Positions 12,901 through 26,100 of a stretch of DNA of 64,000 nt are shown here, piece after piece. The notes below the pieces were generated by a model. That model saw only the letters and a list, made by a program, of their open reading frames with translations. It was not told the origin of the DNA and did not search any database. A program made the translations under genes and the position numbers. The first letter of the stretch is position 1. Each line of letters opens with the position of its first letter. Source of the stretch: Parachlorella kessleri (lineage: Eukaryota > Chlorophyta > Trebouxiophyceae > Chlorellales > Chlorellaceae); the NCBI GenBank assembly GCA_001598975.1, contig BBXU01002799.1, positions 45,733 through 109,732 on the forward strand, written 5' to 3'.

Positions 12901-15900
12901 AGCACATCATTCAGCTGCATCCTGGTTGCCCAGTAAGCAGTAACCAGAGCCTGAGTGCTATACAGAAGTGTGCAAGTGAGCCCCACAGTCGCAGTTGTTG
13001 GTTGCCCTGCAGGCAATGACAGGAGCCAAAGTCCTCATGAGCGTACAGGATGTCACCAATCCATACTCCCTATTCGTTCTTAAAGGTAAGGCTTTGTGCA
13101 TCAACTTATTGAGTTGGAGCCCCCTTCTCTAAGGACGGGGAGTCTTACCACCCCTTGCCAACCAAGGAATGCCCTTGAGAAGGGGGCCATACTCCATCTC
13201 TGGCCGAAAGCCGTAATCCCCTTGGGGCTGCCTCGAGTTAGATTGCCTACCCACTGAGGAGGGAGAAAGAACCTCCACCGTAGTTTCGAGGACATGTCCT
13301 GGTTGTAGGAGAGAGAACCTGAAGCAAAACCACCCTCGGTGGGGCGGGTTAGGGGGCCTGCCTGCCTTTCCAGACGTAGGTCCTATTTCAGTAGGATTAC
13401 CCAGGGTGCCAAGAGATGTACCCTTACGAGCTCCCCCATGCACAAGCTGACCCAGAGGCTGCACTTCCTCCTGCAGGGCCAGCTGAATGTGCCGTGCTCA
13501 AGGATTTCTACAGCTCCTACATGCTGGAGCAGGCAAGCCACGTAATGTACCACTGACAGAGGGTGATGATGCATGTTTTGGCAACCCAGGTGCCAAGCAC
13601 TTTTGCCTAGGTTGGCATGCAAGGTATCTCTCCGCGAGTACGGCCTCGGACAAAGCCAACCACGCATTGCCTTGGCTCACCCTCAAGCACAGGTAGCCGA
13701 GTTCGCCACCCAGGAGCAGTCTCTCCTCTTCGGCTCGAGCTCCAAGAAGCTGCAAGCACCTGTGACAGTGGAGGAGCGGCAGCTCTACCTCAGCGATGAC
13801 AAGGGTGTGCTTGCGGTGGAGCGCTGGCCTGACACCACCTCCATTCCTATAGACCGCAGCCTTCAGCAAAGGTATGGTATCATACTGGCTCTGCAACTGT
13901 GGTAGCATGTGATGCCCAGCTGGGTGGCAGAGGACCTGTGCTTGGTAGTGCACAGTTGATGGACAAGCAAGCTTGGTGGACAAGCAAGCAGGCGGATGGT
14001 GAAACATGGTGCTTATGCATATGACCCTGATGCCGGCCCTGTGGTACGTGTGACTTGGGGATGGAACTTTTTGTTGTCAATGTGGTAGTTGCCGCTGAGC
14101 TTACGGGGTTTTGGCATCTGAATGTTGAGACGCGCAACTGAGCAGGGGACAGCTTTGAGCTGCAGGACAGTGCCCACCAGTTTTTGGGATCTGTTAAACC
14201 GTTATTCAGCTGCGGTCAGACTTACAGTTGTTCCTCCAAGTGGCCTCGCTAATAGCCTTGCCAGCTACTCGGTGAGTGTCACCCTGACTCATGCCTTGCC
14301 TTTTATTCCGGTGAACCCTTGTGCGACAACCGGTAAGTAACCCCCAGAAGGTGCAGACCTGTATCTGTTAGCTTGCCAGGTGCACCAACACCACCCCGCA
14401 GCCACTTCAGCCTTGATATCCTGAAACACCTCTGACAGACTCACGGACGTGCTGCGCTCCTTCAGCCCTCCCCGGGCCCGTCGGCCTTTGAAGGAGTGCC
14501 TCCTGGAGCCAGAGCCAGCGGTTTGCTGCCCAGGGACCCTGTCTCATCCAAGGAAGCTGCAAATGCAGGAGTACAACTTCCTTTTTGACAACAGAAACAT
14601 GATGCAAGACAACCTCATGGATGCCTTGGAGCTGCAGCATCAGAATGCAAAGGATAGGCTGGGTCAGGAGAGCCAGGTAAGCTACATGTACCAAACCGTG
14701 TAAGCAGCAGACTGGGCGTCTCTGGCAGCCTGCCCTGTTGCCCGCCAGAAAATGTGTCAATGCACGGTCTGGCTTTATGGACCAGCTTCTTGTTGGTGGC
14801 GCAGGTGATGATCACCTTTCTAGCCATTGAGGCGGCTGCAGTGATTCCCCTGTGCTGCCTTTGCTTATGGGTGCTTGTCAATCTGGTGAATCGGGCCCGC
14901 CTGAAGCTCTTCAATGTGTTCCTGGTGGGTCGACGGTGTAGTGAAGGAACACGCCAGAACTGCCAGCTGTTAATGAGCTACCTCTCACCTCAAGGGAACT
15001 CAAGTCAAATCACAGTAGCTTAGCGTCAGCGAGTGACAGCAGCAGAGAGATGTGATGCTTCACACGCTGCCCATAGCGGACGCAGAGCCTGCAACAGCAA
15101 CAAAGCAAGGCGAGTTGCCATGCTCAAGTTTGGCGTTCCAAGTTGTCCTGCAGGTGGTGCCACGGCCCGTGGTGATGCAGCTGGCCACCAAGGATGTCAA
15201 TGTTACTGAAAACGAAGTAGAAGGGGAGGACGGCGACGATAATGACAATGATGCATGGGCCAAGGTTTGTGGGCTTTCCTAGGCTTGCTGACCCAGCAGA
15301 ATTTCCTTCTGGCTGCACCTGCCCACAGTAGGCGATGCATGCCTTGGCGAAGAATGCATGTGGCAAAGGATGCATGTGGCAGTGCTACATTAGTCGATAT
15401 GGCCGCAACTTCGCACATGGGAAGGAATAGCAGAGCATAGAGGGGCGTCAAAATTGAACGAAGTTACTACATCAATCGAGTTTTGTACAAACAAACCCCT
15501 CTTCCCCTGTGCAACAGCAACAGCAACAGAATGAGGAAGGCGACGCTGCAGCGGGAGCACAGTCTGTTGGCTATAAGCTGAGCAATACTAAGCGCCGCAA
15601 GCTGGTGAGTGTCTTGAGTTGTCAATACCTTTGAGCATGGCATGTGCTTTGCCTCGAAATGGCTGGCTCCATCACAAGCTGCAACAAGTAAATACTGTCT
15701 GCTGAACGACCCTTTGTCGTGTTTTGTTTGCAGCACAACCGCACACTTCAAGCCTACGTGATGCTGGCGCCCTTTGCAGTGTGGTGCATTGTTGTGTGTA
15801 TCATCTATGGTGTCAGCATCGTGGTCCTCCACACCTCTGTGGCGCCGGTAAGGTCTCAGCTTGGCCTAGAGCCAGCCTGCGATGCGAAAGCAGAAGTAAA

Positions 15901-18900
15901 ATATGCTGGTACCCCGGCATGGAATACCACCGCGGTATGGGACCCCTTATGATGCCGTGGACCAGTGTTCAAGTCTGGGAGGTTGCTGACATTCGGCCTT
16001 CCTGGGAGGGGGAAAGTTGTAGCAAGCCGGGGAAGGAACTCCTGATATATTGGCAGCAGAACGCCTCTACCCGGCTCCTGCCCATCACCATGGTAGCTGT
16101 CCCATACCCTCTGGCAGGGGCACGCCGCCTTGGTGTCCTCAATCCACGCCGCAGGGACGTCTTCACTGCTCGTCCTTGTGGGGAAGCCCCACGGGCTAGG
16201 CCCACAAGTAGTTAAGGAGTGATCTCTATCGCACAAATGCCAATGTTGGCAGACTGCTGACGAACTGCTTTTTAACTGCGGCAGGAGGTGCCTTATCCCA
16301 GCATGTGCTGTCTGCTTGCAGATTGCCAACCTCATTGCAGCAGAGAAGTTGCCTTTCCAAGTTTCGACCATTCTTGGTGAGGGAATAGTCTTGCCGTCTC
16401 AAACTAGTTGTTTGAAGGCTTCACGTAATACTTCTGTCTTCAGTCAAGCGTAGGACAGCGAACTCCAAACATGCTGTTTTGTGTTGAAGCACAATTGTGG
16501 AAGAGGCATGGAAACATGTTTGGCATTATCAACACTACCCTGCTTAGTCTAGGCTGACAAGTGGGAGCTGTCAAACTCGCTAACCTCGGCATGTGCTGCA
16601 TTTGGACCTTCCAGGCTATGCGATTGGTGCTTGTGCCACTGACGACACCGGGCCAGGAGGCCTTGCATCGCAATACCAGAACATGTGAGGCCCCAGTGGT
16701 GTCAGCTTCCCTTGCTGCTTGCAACTTGAGTAAGGCTCATGTACCGTGACCCATCATGACACCTTGCATGTGGCTGGTCTTATGTTGCCAAGCTCATTCT
16801 TGCTGCAGGATCCTTTCGGTAACTGGTACCATGATGAGTAATATGCATGGACTGCTGTAAGTATGTTCGCCAGTGCTCCTGGCTGCCCAACTTGATATGG
16901 CGTGCCTTTGCAGTCCTGACAGTGGGCAAGCGTCGTTCCTGCACGTTCCTCAGGTTTCAGGTTACAGTGGACCGGACACTGTTTGCGAGTGCAGCCTTTG
17001 GCATGGGCTTGCTAACCTGCCTCAACAGTCGCACTACTGCTGCTGATGTCGCCCTCTACTTTGGTGGCTGCAGGTATGGCGACCCTTCCTTGGGACTGGA
17101 TGGTAGCCTCCACAAGGTGGGCCATCATGGCAGCATTCTGGACCGAGAGATACTCTTAATCATGGGAGAAGCAGTTGACTGCAGTCATCAGCTGATTGTG
17201 GCAGACAACCTGCTCAGCACTGCTCAAGCTCCTTGCCTGCCCAGCCAGCAACACTGCACATGACCTCTTGGTGAATGACCTAAGAATCAACACGATGACA
17301 CACTAGCCGGGTGTTGTTCCATGTGGCAGGGCAATCGCCACGAGGCGCTGTGGTTCACCCCTGGGTGTTTAAGTGTGAACACCAGTGCCTGCTACCAGCC
17401 TGGCGACCCTTATTACTCAGTGAGTAGCAACACTGGTGTGTCCGGTACCATGTTGAATGCCTAGGTGCGAGTCCTTGGCTTAGTGCAAGTTTAAGCTCTG
17501 GTTCTACTGATTCTACCGTCATCTACAGAGCTGTTTGTACTCTTATGCAGGAGACTTCCAATGGCTTGATGCATTTAATGGCCAAGTACATTGATGCCAG
17601 TAAGCACTACTTGCTTGCTGTGCATGTGAATGCAACGGCAGCACCCAGAGCAGCAACCAAAGAGTTCATGTACAGTCTTGCTATATCAAGGCTGTGCCCT
17701 GATTCATCTGCAGGCTTTGCCCTTGCAACATATGACCCAAAGCTTCTGACCTTTAACACACCTGCGGCTCAATTCATCATGGATGTGGCACTGCCCGGAG
17801 GGTGCTTGGATGTGAGTGCTTGCTCACTGTCTTGCAGACTAGCCTTCCACGCCGGCTGCCTCTCTCAACAAGACTTTATCAAGTGCTTTATCAACACGAG
17901 CCAGCCTGCCTGCCTGAGCAAAATCAGCACACTCAGAAGCACGATCATACCATGTAAACCTAGGCGATATTCCCAAGTGCAGGACGGGCTTCAAAAGAAC
18001 ACCCAGGACTATTTAGCTGAGGGCGAGTCCAAGATGACCGCCATCACCATCATCCAGGTGAACTAGGCGTCACACATATACTGAAGCTCCTTAGGCCGGA
18101 GGTGCTTGTCAACAGTCTACCATGTGCATTTGGGTGCAGGTGCTGGCAGTGGTGTTCAGTCTGGTGATGGCCTGGTACTTCTACTTTTACCTCGTGGCGC
18201 CCTTCTCAACCATGACTAAGAAGGTACCCTCGCATCCATGGCTGCTACATGCCAGCTGCAACTCGGCTGCCTTGCGGTAACAGCCCAACTGCCTTGTCTA
18301 GTTGCAAGCAGGAGGCCTATGACTGCAGCAGCCCCTCCGGCTATCAGAGCCCCTGTCTTGCTGAACTGGCCGGCCAAAGGTGTCGCCATACCAGCCAGCC
18401 AGACACATAGTTCTGTTGGCGCAGGAGTCCCTCCGTGTGGCAGAACTGCTATCCCAGCTTCCAACAGACATGGACGTGGAGACAATGGTGCGGAGGTCCA
18501 CCTCTCAGGAGGAGGAGGATGACAACCATACGGCATCACGTCACACCTCAGCTCAGTGGTGGCGCAGGGCGACAGGTGTGCAGGCTGACAGCTGTGCACT
18601 GACTCCAGCTCACCAAAACATGTTAAGATTCCCTCCTGTTGGTTTTGCGCTACCGCTTAGTTGCATTGCGTGGCCAAGCTGCAGGTTACCTGCGGGGCTG
18701 CTGGTGTGGGGTGCGGCGCAAGGCTAAGGTGGTGCCCGCGCCCGGCAGTGGCAGCAAGCTGCGCATCATTGTCACTAACAGGACGTCCAAGGACAAGGAG
18801 GTATGCATCCTGTGTTTGGGACAACATGAGTGCAAATGAGGGCTTCTAGGCATGGCATCTCCACGGGCGTGTTCGGGCGCTGCCACTACTTGTGCCACAC

Positions 18901-19054
18901 ATAGGAAACCTGGGCCGCTGCCCTGCTGTCTGCGGGGAGCGAGCTTCTTCACCTCACTTTACGCAGGTGCCCTTCCCTTCCTCACCGGCTGGCGACCAAG
19001 GGCTGTCAAGGAAGCTCAAAACTTACAAGGAGACAATGCATCGCCATCAGTCAG
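911..19054 (+). CDS. TmcB-like multi-pass membrane protein with PAS repeats
   Basis: About 65 exons. The start is ATG 911, whose first exon (911-1001) joins 1132-1310 in phase and gives a Ser/Gly-rich leader followed by NQQGNIQEAVFGVLYTLSKE, a hallmark of chlorophyte TmcB-like (tiny macrocysts) proteins. In order come several N-terminal membrane segments (exons 1442-3901), a TPR-like helical region with HRQALKTTRTFWRQL (5263-5484), about five PAS-like repeats (6126-10738), and a C-terminal half with at least four membrane segments (12441, 14805, 15735 and 18140). It ends in the family motif AELLSQLP (18425-18575). No kinase or cyclase output domain is visible, so it is probably a membrane sensor or scaffold. 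Oddities are a 17-nt exon (1624-1640), several GC-AG introns, and one join (3218 to 3357) that is out of phase by one base as I read it. The 3' end is uncertain; further exons may reach about 19580. Confidence 0.8.
6126..10738 (+). other. Array of PAS-like sensor repeats inside the TmcB-like protein
   Basis: Repeat 1 (exons 6126-6162 and 6272-6400) has the clearest signature: a VVVADEAGVIQ strand, then FGYKLGDLDGKPVGVLMPPP and a HHSQYL segment, matching PAS folds of this protein family. Weaker repeats follow: VTVWVGPTGNIIGID plus FGYHMADLSGQFVG (7057-7431), LLSLSSTGHVVYANRCIEKL (7908-8026), LLLVRGDGTIVAFK (9153-9257), and LDIDSQMRIKGADADATYMF (10423-10738). The later repeats are divergent and may have lost ligand binding. 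I see no haem- or flavin-binding cysteine signature, so any cofactor is unknown. Confidence 0.65.
13085..13476 (+). other. Intron holding a compositionally odd insert-like segment
   Basis: This intron lies between exons ending at 13084 and starting at 13477; codon phase is maintained across it. Unlike neighbouring introns it contains an 11-bp perfect inverted repeat, gcccccttctc at 13119-13129 and its complement at 13177-13187. It also has alternating purine-rich and pyrimidine-rich blocks up to about 13440. It stays open for 112 codons on the minus strand, but no domain is recognised. It could be an old transposon fragment, an organelle-derived insert or a structured RNA. Confidence 0.35.
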
Positions 19055-20148
19055 GTGGGATACTAACCAACGCTGTGACCAGTTCCCTAACGGTGCAGAC
19101 GAGTTCCCTTCCTGGTGCACTTATTGTAACCATAGAGAGCATCCTGTCCGCCAAATGCGGAAACAGGCCCAGCCAGGGTGCCGTCGTCAGCAAGTGGCCT
19201 GCCCTCATGAACCGTAAGCTACCCATCACTTGGCACCCTGGTGGGGGCCACAAACACAAGTGGTGGCATGCACGCGAACGCAGATCGACAGAGCGAAGCA
19301 GGGGACCCCACCTTGTGGGACACTCACCGTTCACCGCGCAGGGTGGCATTCAAGTGAGTGGCACGCTCCGGTCCAGGTGCCCGTAGTGCTTTGCACAGTA
19401 CATCCTGGCTTATTTTCGACCCTAGTTATGGGGCTCAGAGCAGCATGGTGAGATGGCGGTACCGGTCGGACTACAGTAGACTTCTCGTGTTGCTGGTGCG
19501 GAAAGTGCTGACCCTGTTGCAAGCATGCAACTATAGCATTAAGACGTTGAAATTGTTCTCCTGCAGATTCCCAGACCTATAGATGCAGTACTGAGACATC
19601 TTAGGGGACCGGACCCCGCATCAGAAGCCAGCATGGCCGGCAGAAATGTGGGGAGGTGCACTGCATGTGTGTAAATGTATCAGCAATCTCAAGCCTAGTG
19701 TCGAACCAAACCCAGCCAGCAGCGGTGGCAGAACTGTCGGACTTGCATCTGCATCTGTACAGTCAGGAATGCATCACATTGCAAGCTGTTTTATTCACAG
19801 TTTTCTCGGCATTTTGCATGATCTTTTGTTATTTAGTTCTTACCGCGACCCCCACACTTGCCCCTGCAAATTGTGTTTCACTTCCATCGGTGCGCAGGGT
19901 TAGCACACCCTGGCATAAAACTTGCTGTACTTTACTGCTGGCACATTGGCAGTCCTCGTGGCTTCTGGGTCCAACTACCATAAATTGAGCACCTTAGACC
20001 CCCCAGGGCATGCACCAGATGACTAACAAGTCGTAACCAATTGCATCATGGTCATCCGAGAGTTGCCCGGCTAAGTTCTTAAGTAAGTTGTGACAAAACG
20101 GCGCTGTTGACTTTGCTTGATAAGTGCGTTCTCCGGCTTCCAGCCGAG
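19055..20148 (+). other. Possible last exons and 3' UTR of gene 1, then VPS51 promoter
   Basis: After the last exon I can defend (ending 19054), open stretches at 19055-19210 and 19430-19582 could be further exons of the TmcB-like gene, but I could not fix splice phases. From about 19680 to 20148 I see no coding potential. This interval should contain the promoter and 5' UTR of VPS51. Confidence 0.4.
19670..19674 (+). promoter_or_regulatory. TGTAA polyadenylation signal for the TmcB-like gene
   Basis: A TGTAA pentamer lies after the last plausible coding exon of the TmcB-like gene and well before VPS51. TGTAA is the common chlorophyte poly(A) signal. Position supports the call, but short motifs also occur by chance. 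Confidence 0.5.
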
Positions 20149-23100
20149 ATGGCTAGCACGCCTTCATCGGCAGACGAGAAGGCCAGGAAGATTAAAAGCT
20201 TGCTAGCCAGCTACTATACAGCAGACCAAGACGACTCTGAGGCCGGGAATAGGATCGACGATTTGGAAGCTGGGGAAACGCCAGCTAGCAGGCTAGTGAA
20301 CCCTGATCAGTTGCAAGGATGTGTCCACAAAAGTAGAATACGACGGCTGACCTCGGTACTCACTCTGGCCGGTCCCTGCCAAGCACTGCAGGACACCCTC
20401 CTCGGCCAGGTCCCTGGCTACCCAGTTCTCCAGGGCAGACAGCGTAGCCACCTCTCTCAATGCCAGCTACTTCGACCCTGACCAGTACTTGCGGCGCATG
20501 CTGAAAGACACGCGGCTGGGAGACCTAGCGGGCAAGCACAAGGCCATGCTTGCCGAGGTTGGCAGCCTGGACTCAGACATGCAGGTGTGCAAGCAGCACG
20601 GAGGTGGCAAGCTTTGAGTGTAAGGTGCTCTGGAGGACCTTGATGGCAAAGCTGGCACTTGGGTGACCGGACTTGGTGGTGAGCCTGTGCTGCAAGTCGG
20701 AGGGCCTGGCTTTACAAGCACTCGGCCTTGGCCAAGTGCACAGACTCATGCATGCACACACCTTCCCCTCCACTGCGCAGATGCTGGTCTATGAGAACTA
20801 TAACAAGTTTGTGACAGCCACGGACACCATAAAAGTGATGAACAGCAGCATGGGCGGGATGGACACCAACATGAACACGCTCAAGGGCTTGATAGGTGGG
20901 TGTGCAGGGTGGCTTTGCTGTTAGAGCGTTTTTGCTCATATCACTGTGGGTGATCACCCTGCACCAAGGGAGTCCACCATCGGAGTATGGCTAGCAATTG
21001 AGAAAGCAGGCGAAGGGTCTGCACTCAACTCGCATACCGCGGCACCCTGCGGTTGCAGATGGCGTGGTGGAGCGCAGTAATGCGGTGAATGGCAAACTGC
21101 AGCACCGACAGGAGAATATCGAGGAGCTCAACCAAGTGCGGTTGCTACTGCACAAGCTGCAGGTAAGCTGACAGGAAAGAGGCAGCACCTAGTTACAGGA
21201 GCGCTGAATCCATGGGCTGGTGTTCATGAGGGCCGGTGCTTGCCTTGGCCTTGTAGAGTTGGAGGACTGATGTTTCTCTGACCTCGAATGTGCAGCACCG
21301 AGGTTGAAAGGTGGTGCTCATGGCTTGAAACAAGAGGAGGACATACCCGCCACGGCCGAGGCTCATGTTGTCATCTGCATGGTGTGTCCCAGGAAGCTGG
21401 TACTGCATGGTGCAGGGCGTGTTTGATCTGCCCAAGAAGCTGCGAGCAGCGATAGATAAAGGCGCTTACGAGGTGGCGGTTGACAGCTATGCCGAGGTGT
21501 CCCCGCTGCTGAAAAAGTACGGTCACAAGGTGCGCTGCATCTAGCGGACCGCCTCTGTGCTTGCCACTGTGCTTAGCTAATGCAAGGATGGTTGAAGCCA
21601 TGCTGGCAGGGTGGTGGTCCATGCAGCGGAGCAAATGTTCCAGGGCACAGACGCTTGCGAAGCTGAACCCATAAAGCACTCACTGGTGCCACTGCATGGC
21701 GTATCCACAATGCCAGGGAGTGACCGCTGCCTAGCTAGCATGACCCCGCCCCACCGCCACCGCAGGCTGCCTTCAAGCGTGTCTCCCAGGAGGTGGAGGC
21801 CTGCGTGCGCGAGCTGAGCGCCACGCTGCGGCGGCAGCTACCGGCAAAGCCTGACGAAGTGGCGGAGAGTATACAGATGATCGCCAAGCTTGGGGAGCCC
21901 ACTGAGAGCCTGCAGGTGGGAGGGCAGCTGCTCATGAAGGGAGTGTGGGGCTGGCAGCAGAGGAGGCCTGCTAAGAGCCAGGGGTGCGGGTAGCCCTGGC
22001 TCCTACACTTGAGCAAATGTCTTGACACTCATGCCGCCGTCTGGTTGTGCTGGAGAATAAGGTTCACAAAGCGGGCTTCTTGAGGCAAGCAGGCAAGCAG
22101 AGAGTTGCCCTGAAGTGTCTAAGCTGGTGGAACAGCGGGCCCCAGTCCTGCCACAGGTGGCCGGGCCTCAACCTGCCCACCTGCCGGCCTGTGTGCAGGA
22201 GGACTTCCTGACGTGCAAGCGGCAGCGCATGGAGGGCTGGCTGCAGACAGCCGGGCTGGCTCTCAAGACCATTGCGGTGGAGAATGGCCTCCTGCATGCC
22301 TCAGGCAAGCCGGCTAGATTCTGCACCATCCGTACTAGGTGGATGGTGGTCCTTAGGCTGGCAGTCTCGGTCTAAGCTTCTTAGGCATTGTGCGGCTCTG
22401 CTGTCTACCTGCCGCCAGCCAGACATCCCAAGGCGATCCTGATGGCCTGCCTATGTCTGAGAAAGCCGTGCCCGTGTGTACGCCACCCTTGGCTGTTCTT
22501 ACCTCCACTGCTGCTGTTCTTGATCTGGCACAGAGCTTGGCTCTGTGGACGAATCGTTGCGGCAGAAGGTGGCAGAGTGGTTCCCAGGCGAGGAGCTGCC
22601 ACCTCTGGACAAAGTCATTGTGGAGCTTGACTCGCGCTTCCTGACGGAGCTGACCCACACTGCCGCTATCTATGCCCAGCTGTTTGAGCCAGGTGGCAGG
22701 CAGCGGCTGGTGAAGGTGGGTTCCAGGGTTGCTGTGGCTCGTAAAGACTGTCCTAGGAGCTGTTGGGGTTTCCTTAGCCTTGCTCGATGTCGTGGACGGG
22801 TGCAGCCTCTTGTGACGGGTGCCTGTACGGGATGCTGTGAAGTCCGTGAACTTGCAGCCTGACATTCAGCGCCCCCCTGGGTGTCTTCAGTCGCTCAGCT
22901 TGCATGTAGTTTGATTTGCCCAGCTGCTTGCCCACTGTTCTCTAAAGCAGCACGCCTTGTTCAACCTGCCTCTGGCGCTGTGCCACCACCTGAACCTCGT
23001 TCTTCTCTTCTCCCCTTCAATGTCACAGATGGCTAGGGATGTGTTCCAGCGGTACCTCAAGCTGGCTCGCCGGGCACTGGCTGACACAGCGGCCACCGCC

Positions 23101-26100
23101 GCGGCGGCTGCGGCTGGCATCAGCACACGTGGGGAGCTGCTGCGGCCCCTGGCCGCACACCTGGACGCCATGCAGCAACAGGAGCAGGAGGAGGGCAGCG
23201 CGAGTGGTGTAGGAGCAGGGTCTGCAACAGGCAAGCAAGAAGGCTTCCTGCCACTATCCATGGGCTAGGAACGGGTACATGGCGCGAAAGCTGCAGTGGT
23301 GCAGGCACTTGCAGTAACAGGAGGTGTTTGTACCCGCTTCCGCATCTGATCACCCCCCAATGGCTGCTCTCCTCAGCTTGCTGCGCCCCCCTTGTGACGC
23401 TGCAGGCATCGATGTGGGCATCTCGGCCGACTGGGGGACCCCAAGCCTGATGCAGGCGCTGTATGTTGTCAAAAATGACATCTCGCGGCTGGAAAGCATG
23501 CTGCCGGAGCTCAACCCCAGGGACAGGTAGGGGCGGCACATATCCATGGCCACAACCTGGGCAGGGTGGTCCATCTGCTCCTTGGTATACATATGATAGC
23601 TGCCGGGAGAGGTATTATCAGAGTCATGCTACTTGCATGAAAGTCGCAAGCGGCCTTGAAATGTGGGGCCTTGGCTGCTTCCCAGTTTTGTGACATCCTT
23701 GTTGGCAAGCTGTTGCCCCCTTTTTGACAAAAGTAAGCAGGGGTTTCAAGAGTGGGGCGCTGCTTTTGCAGGGCTGGAGAGATTGTGGAGCACACTGTGC
23801 GGCACCATGTTGGCCTTTGCTTTGCTGCATTGGAGGCTCGCGTGCTGGTCACGGTGCAAGCGCTGCGCTCCGCTCTGGAGGCTGCAGGTGAGCGAACAAA
23901 TGGGCAGCTCCTTGGATTAGGATATGCTCCAAGGTTTGGTACATGACAATGCTTGGTCGATTCATGCCAGTGCGCGTGGGTGATGCGTGCAGCCCGACCC
24001 AGGCAAGAGTGACGAGCTAATCCCTCCGTCATGTCCAGCCCGTCACCAGACAAATTGAAAGGGCGCCACAAGTTTGGCTGCAGGCCAGAACGGTGCTGCA
24101 AGTCTTGCTGAGAAGCAGGACATCGTGCAGCGAGGGGTGTTGATCTTGCAAAATGTCATTGCTCAAGGAGTAGACAGGCTGCTGTTCAGGTGCGGCCCTC
24201 AGCCCTCAAGTGCAATCCCACCCATCTGGCTGTCGCGTGACCTTTTATTCCACTGAGCGGCTATCAGCTTTGCTTGTTGCTGTGGATGTTTCTTTGCACA
24301 TATTTTGGCTCGTTGGGATCCCATGCAGCCCGAGCGCTCCTGCAAGACACAGAGCATCTCCAGCAGCACGTCTATTTGCCCTGCTCATGCAGCTTGAAAG
24401 AGTATGAGCGGCAGCGGTGGGCGCTGCAGTCCTGGCAGGATGTCTTTGTGTCGCTGGTCCAGGGCCAGCTGCAGAACCTGTTCCTTTCACTCTCCCACCA
24501 GCTGCTGGCGATCACCCAGCTGACTGCCGCGCCCTCGCCGGCCGCAGCCACAGCCGGCCCCACAGGGGCGGCAGGCGGTGAGGCCTTCTTTGGCAGGACA
24601 GCAGCAGCAGCAGCTCCGCTGGCAGGCGGGGCAGCAGCTGGAGCGGAGGCTCCAGCCCCTTTTGCCGTGGTGGGCCGCCGGCTGAGCCTGCCGCAGCCGG
24701 CCACGCCAGGGGGCGGCGAGGCGCCGCCGCCGCCGCCGCTGCTGCTGTTGCTGCTGTGCCGGCTGTGCCAGGTGCTGGAGCGGGAGGTGCTGGGGAGCAT
24801 CCTGCTGCGGCTGCAGGAGCTCTTCCCGGACAGGCCAGGGCTGGGTGGCGGCAGGGAGGAGCCGCCTGCCTTCGTGGCTACCGAGCTGGGCAGGTGGGTG
24901 GTGCCCCTGGCCTGATTTCCTGGCTTGGCTTGTGCGACTTTGCTGTGTCCTTCGCCTTCAATTGGTAGGTCAGTTGTGCGGTTGGCGGGCCGACTACTTG
25001 ACTTGCCGACTAGAGGTGTGGCACGTTCTAGGAATGTCTTTTCCTCGCTTGCCAAGGCTCGGCGCAGCATCTGTGTTGGCAGATGCTGCCATGCAGCTCT
25101 TCTTCCCTCCATTACATGGTAGCATGAGTGGGCCTGGCTGCAGTCATCTGTGTGCATATGCCTGTACGCAGGAAGATCAACAGCGCTGCGGAAACCTTGC
25201 TGCGCGGCTATGTGGATGCTTACGGGCGGACATTGACAATAGCTGTGAGGCGGAGCATGGAAGCAACGGACTGGCTGAATCACAGGGAGCCCAGGGCGCC
25301 GCGGCTTGTATGCGACTTCATTATCGAAAAGATGACAGGTAACGGGGGCGGCTGTGGGAGGCTTGGACTGTTCCGTAAGTCCCATTCAGTGTCTTACCTC
25401 TATTAAGGAATGCCTAAGTTAGCTGAGCACCTGTGATGCAAAGCAGGAAGGCAGCGATCTACTGTCATGATGATTGGTTGCCTGGATCCTCCAAGACGCA
25501 GCTCCTGTTCAACAGAGATCCAGGTCTGCTCAATTCACCATGCCGGTGCACATACAAACCGTCCCGTGTAGAGGACAGCACCAGCCCGGCAAGGGATGTT
25601 CACTCTTGGCTTCTGTTTATGCCCTGCAGAGGCGGATGCGGAGGTCGGGTGCATGACAGAGGCCAGGAGTGCGCGCCACAGCCGCACCTCCTCCGTGTCA
25701 GTCCACCAGCTGTCACACAGCGGCAGCGGAGCACTGGGCCCTGCAGGAGGTCCGTTCGGCGGCGGCAGCAACATGGGCATGGGGATGGGCATGGGTCTTT
25801 CACAGCCCCTGGCAGGGCCTGGTGGGGCCGCGGCAAGGACCCAGCAGGAGGCCATGGAGGCAGCTGTTTCCAAGGTCTTCTTACAGCGGGACGGGTAAGC
25901 CATATGGACCCGGCAGTTGGGTCGGCTTTTCGCTGGCTGCTCTGGACGGGTGCACGCTCTTCTGCAATGACTGGGCGGTGCTGTCCGGGTCAAGAGGGAG
26001 GGAGCAAGGGAGCGTTCCTGCTGCTTCACCTAGACCATAAGCCAGCAGTACATGTCTGGTGAAATGAGCTGCATAGAGTCATGGGCTTCTCCTTGTAAGC

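Noticed and set aside
13129..13464. Minus-strand open frame (111 codons) within an intron of the TmcB-like gene
   Set aside because: No domain, no splice partners, and it coincides with the insert-like segment. Kept only as an intron observation.
24372..25385. Long minus-strand open frame (337 codons)
   Set aside because: It is antisense to VPS51 exons and introns with proven plus-strand coding. Its Ala/Gly/Ser-rich translation is typical of GC-rich shadow frames.
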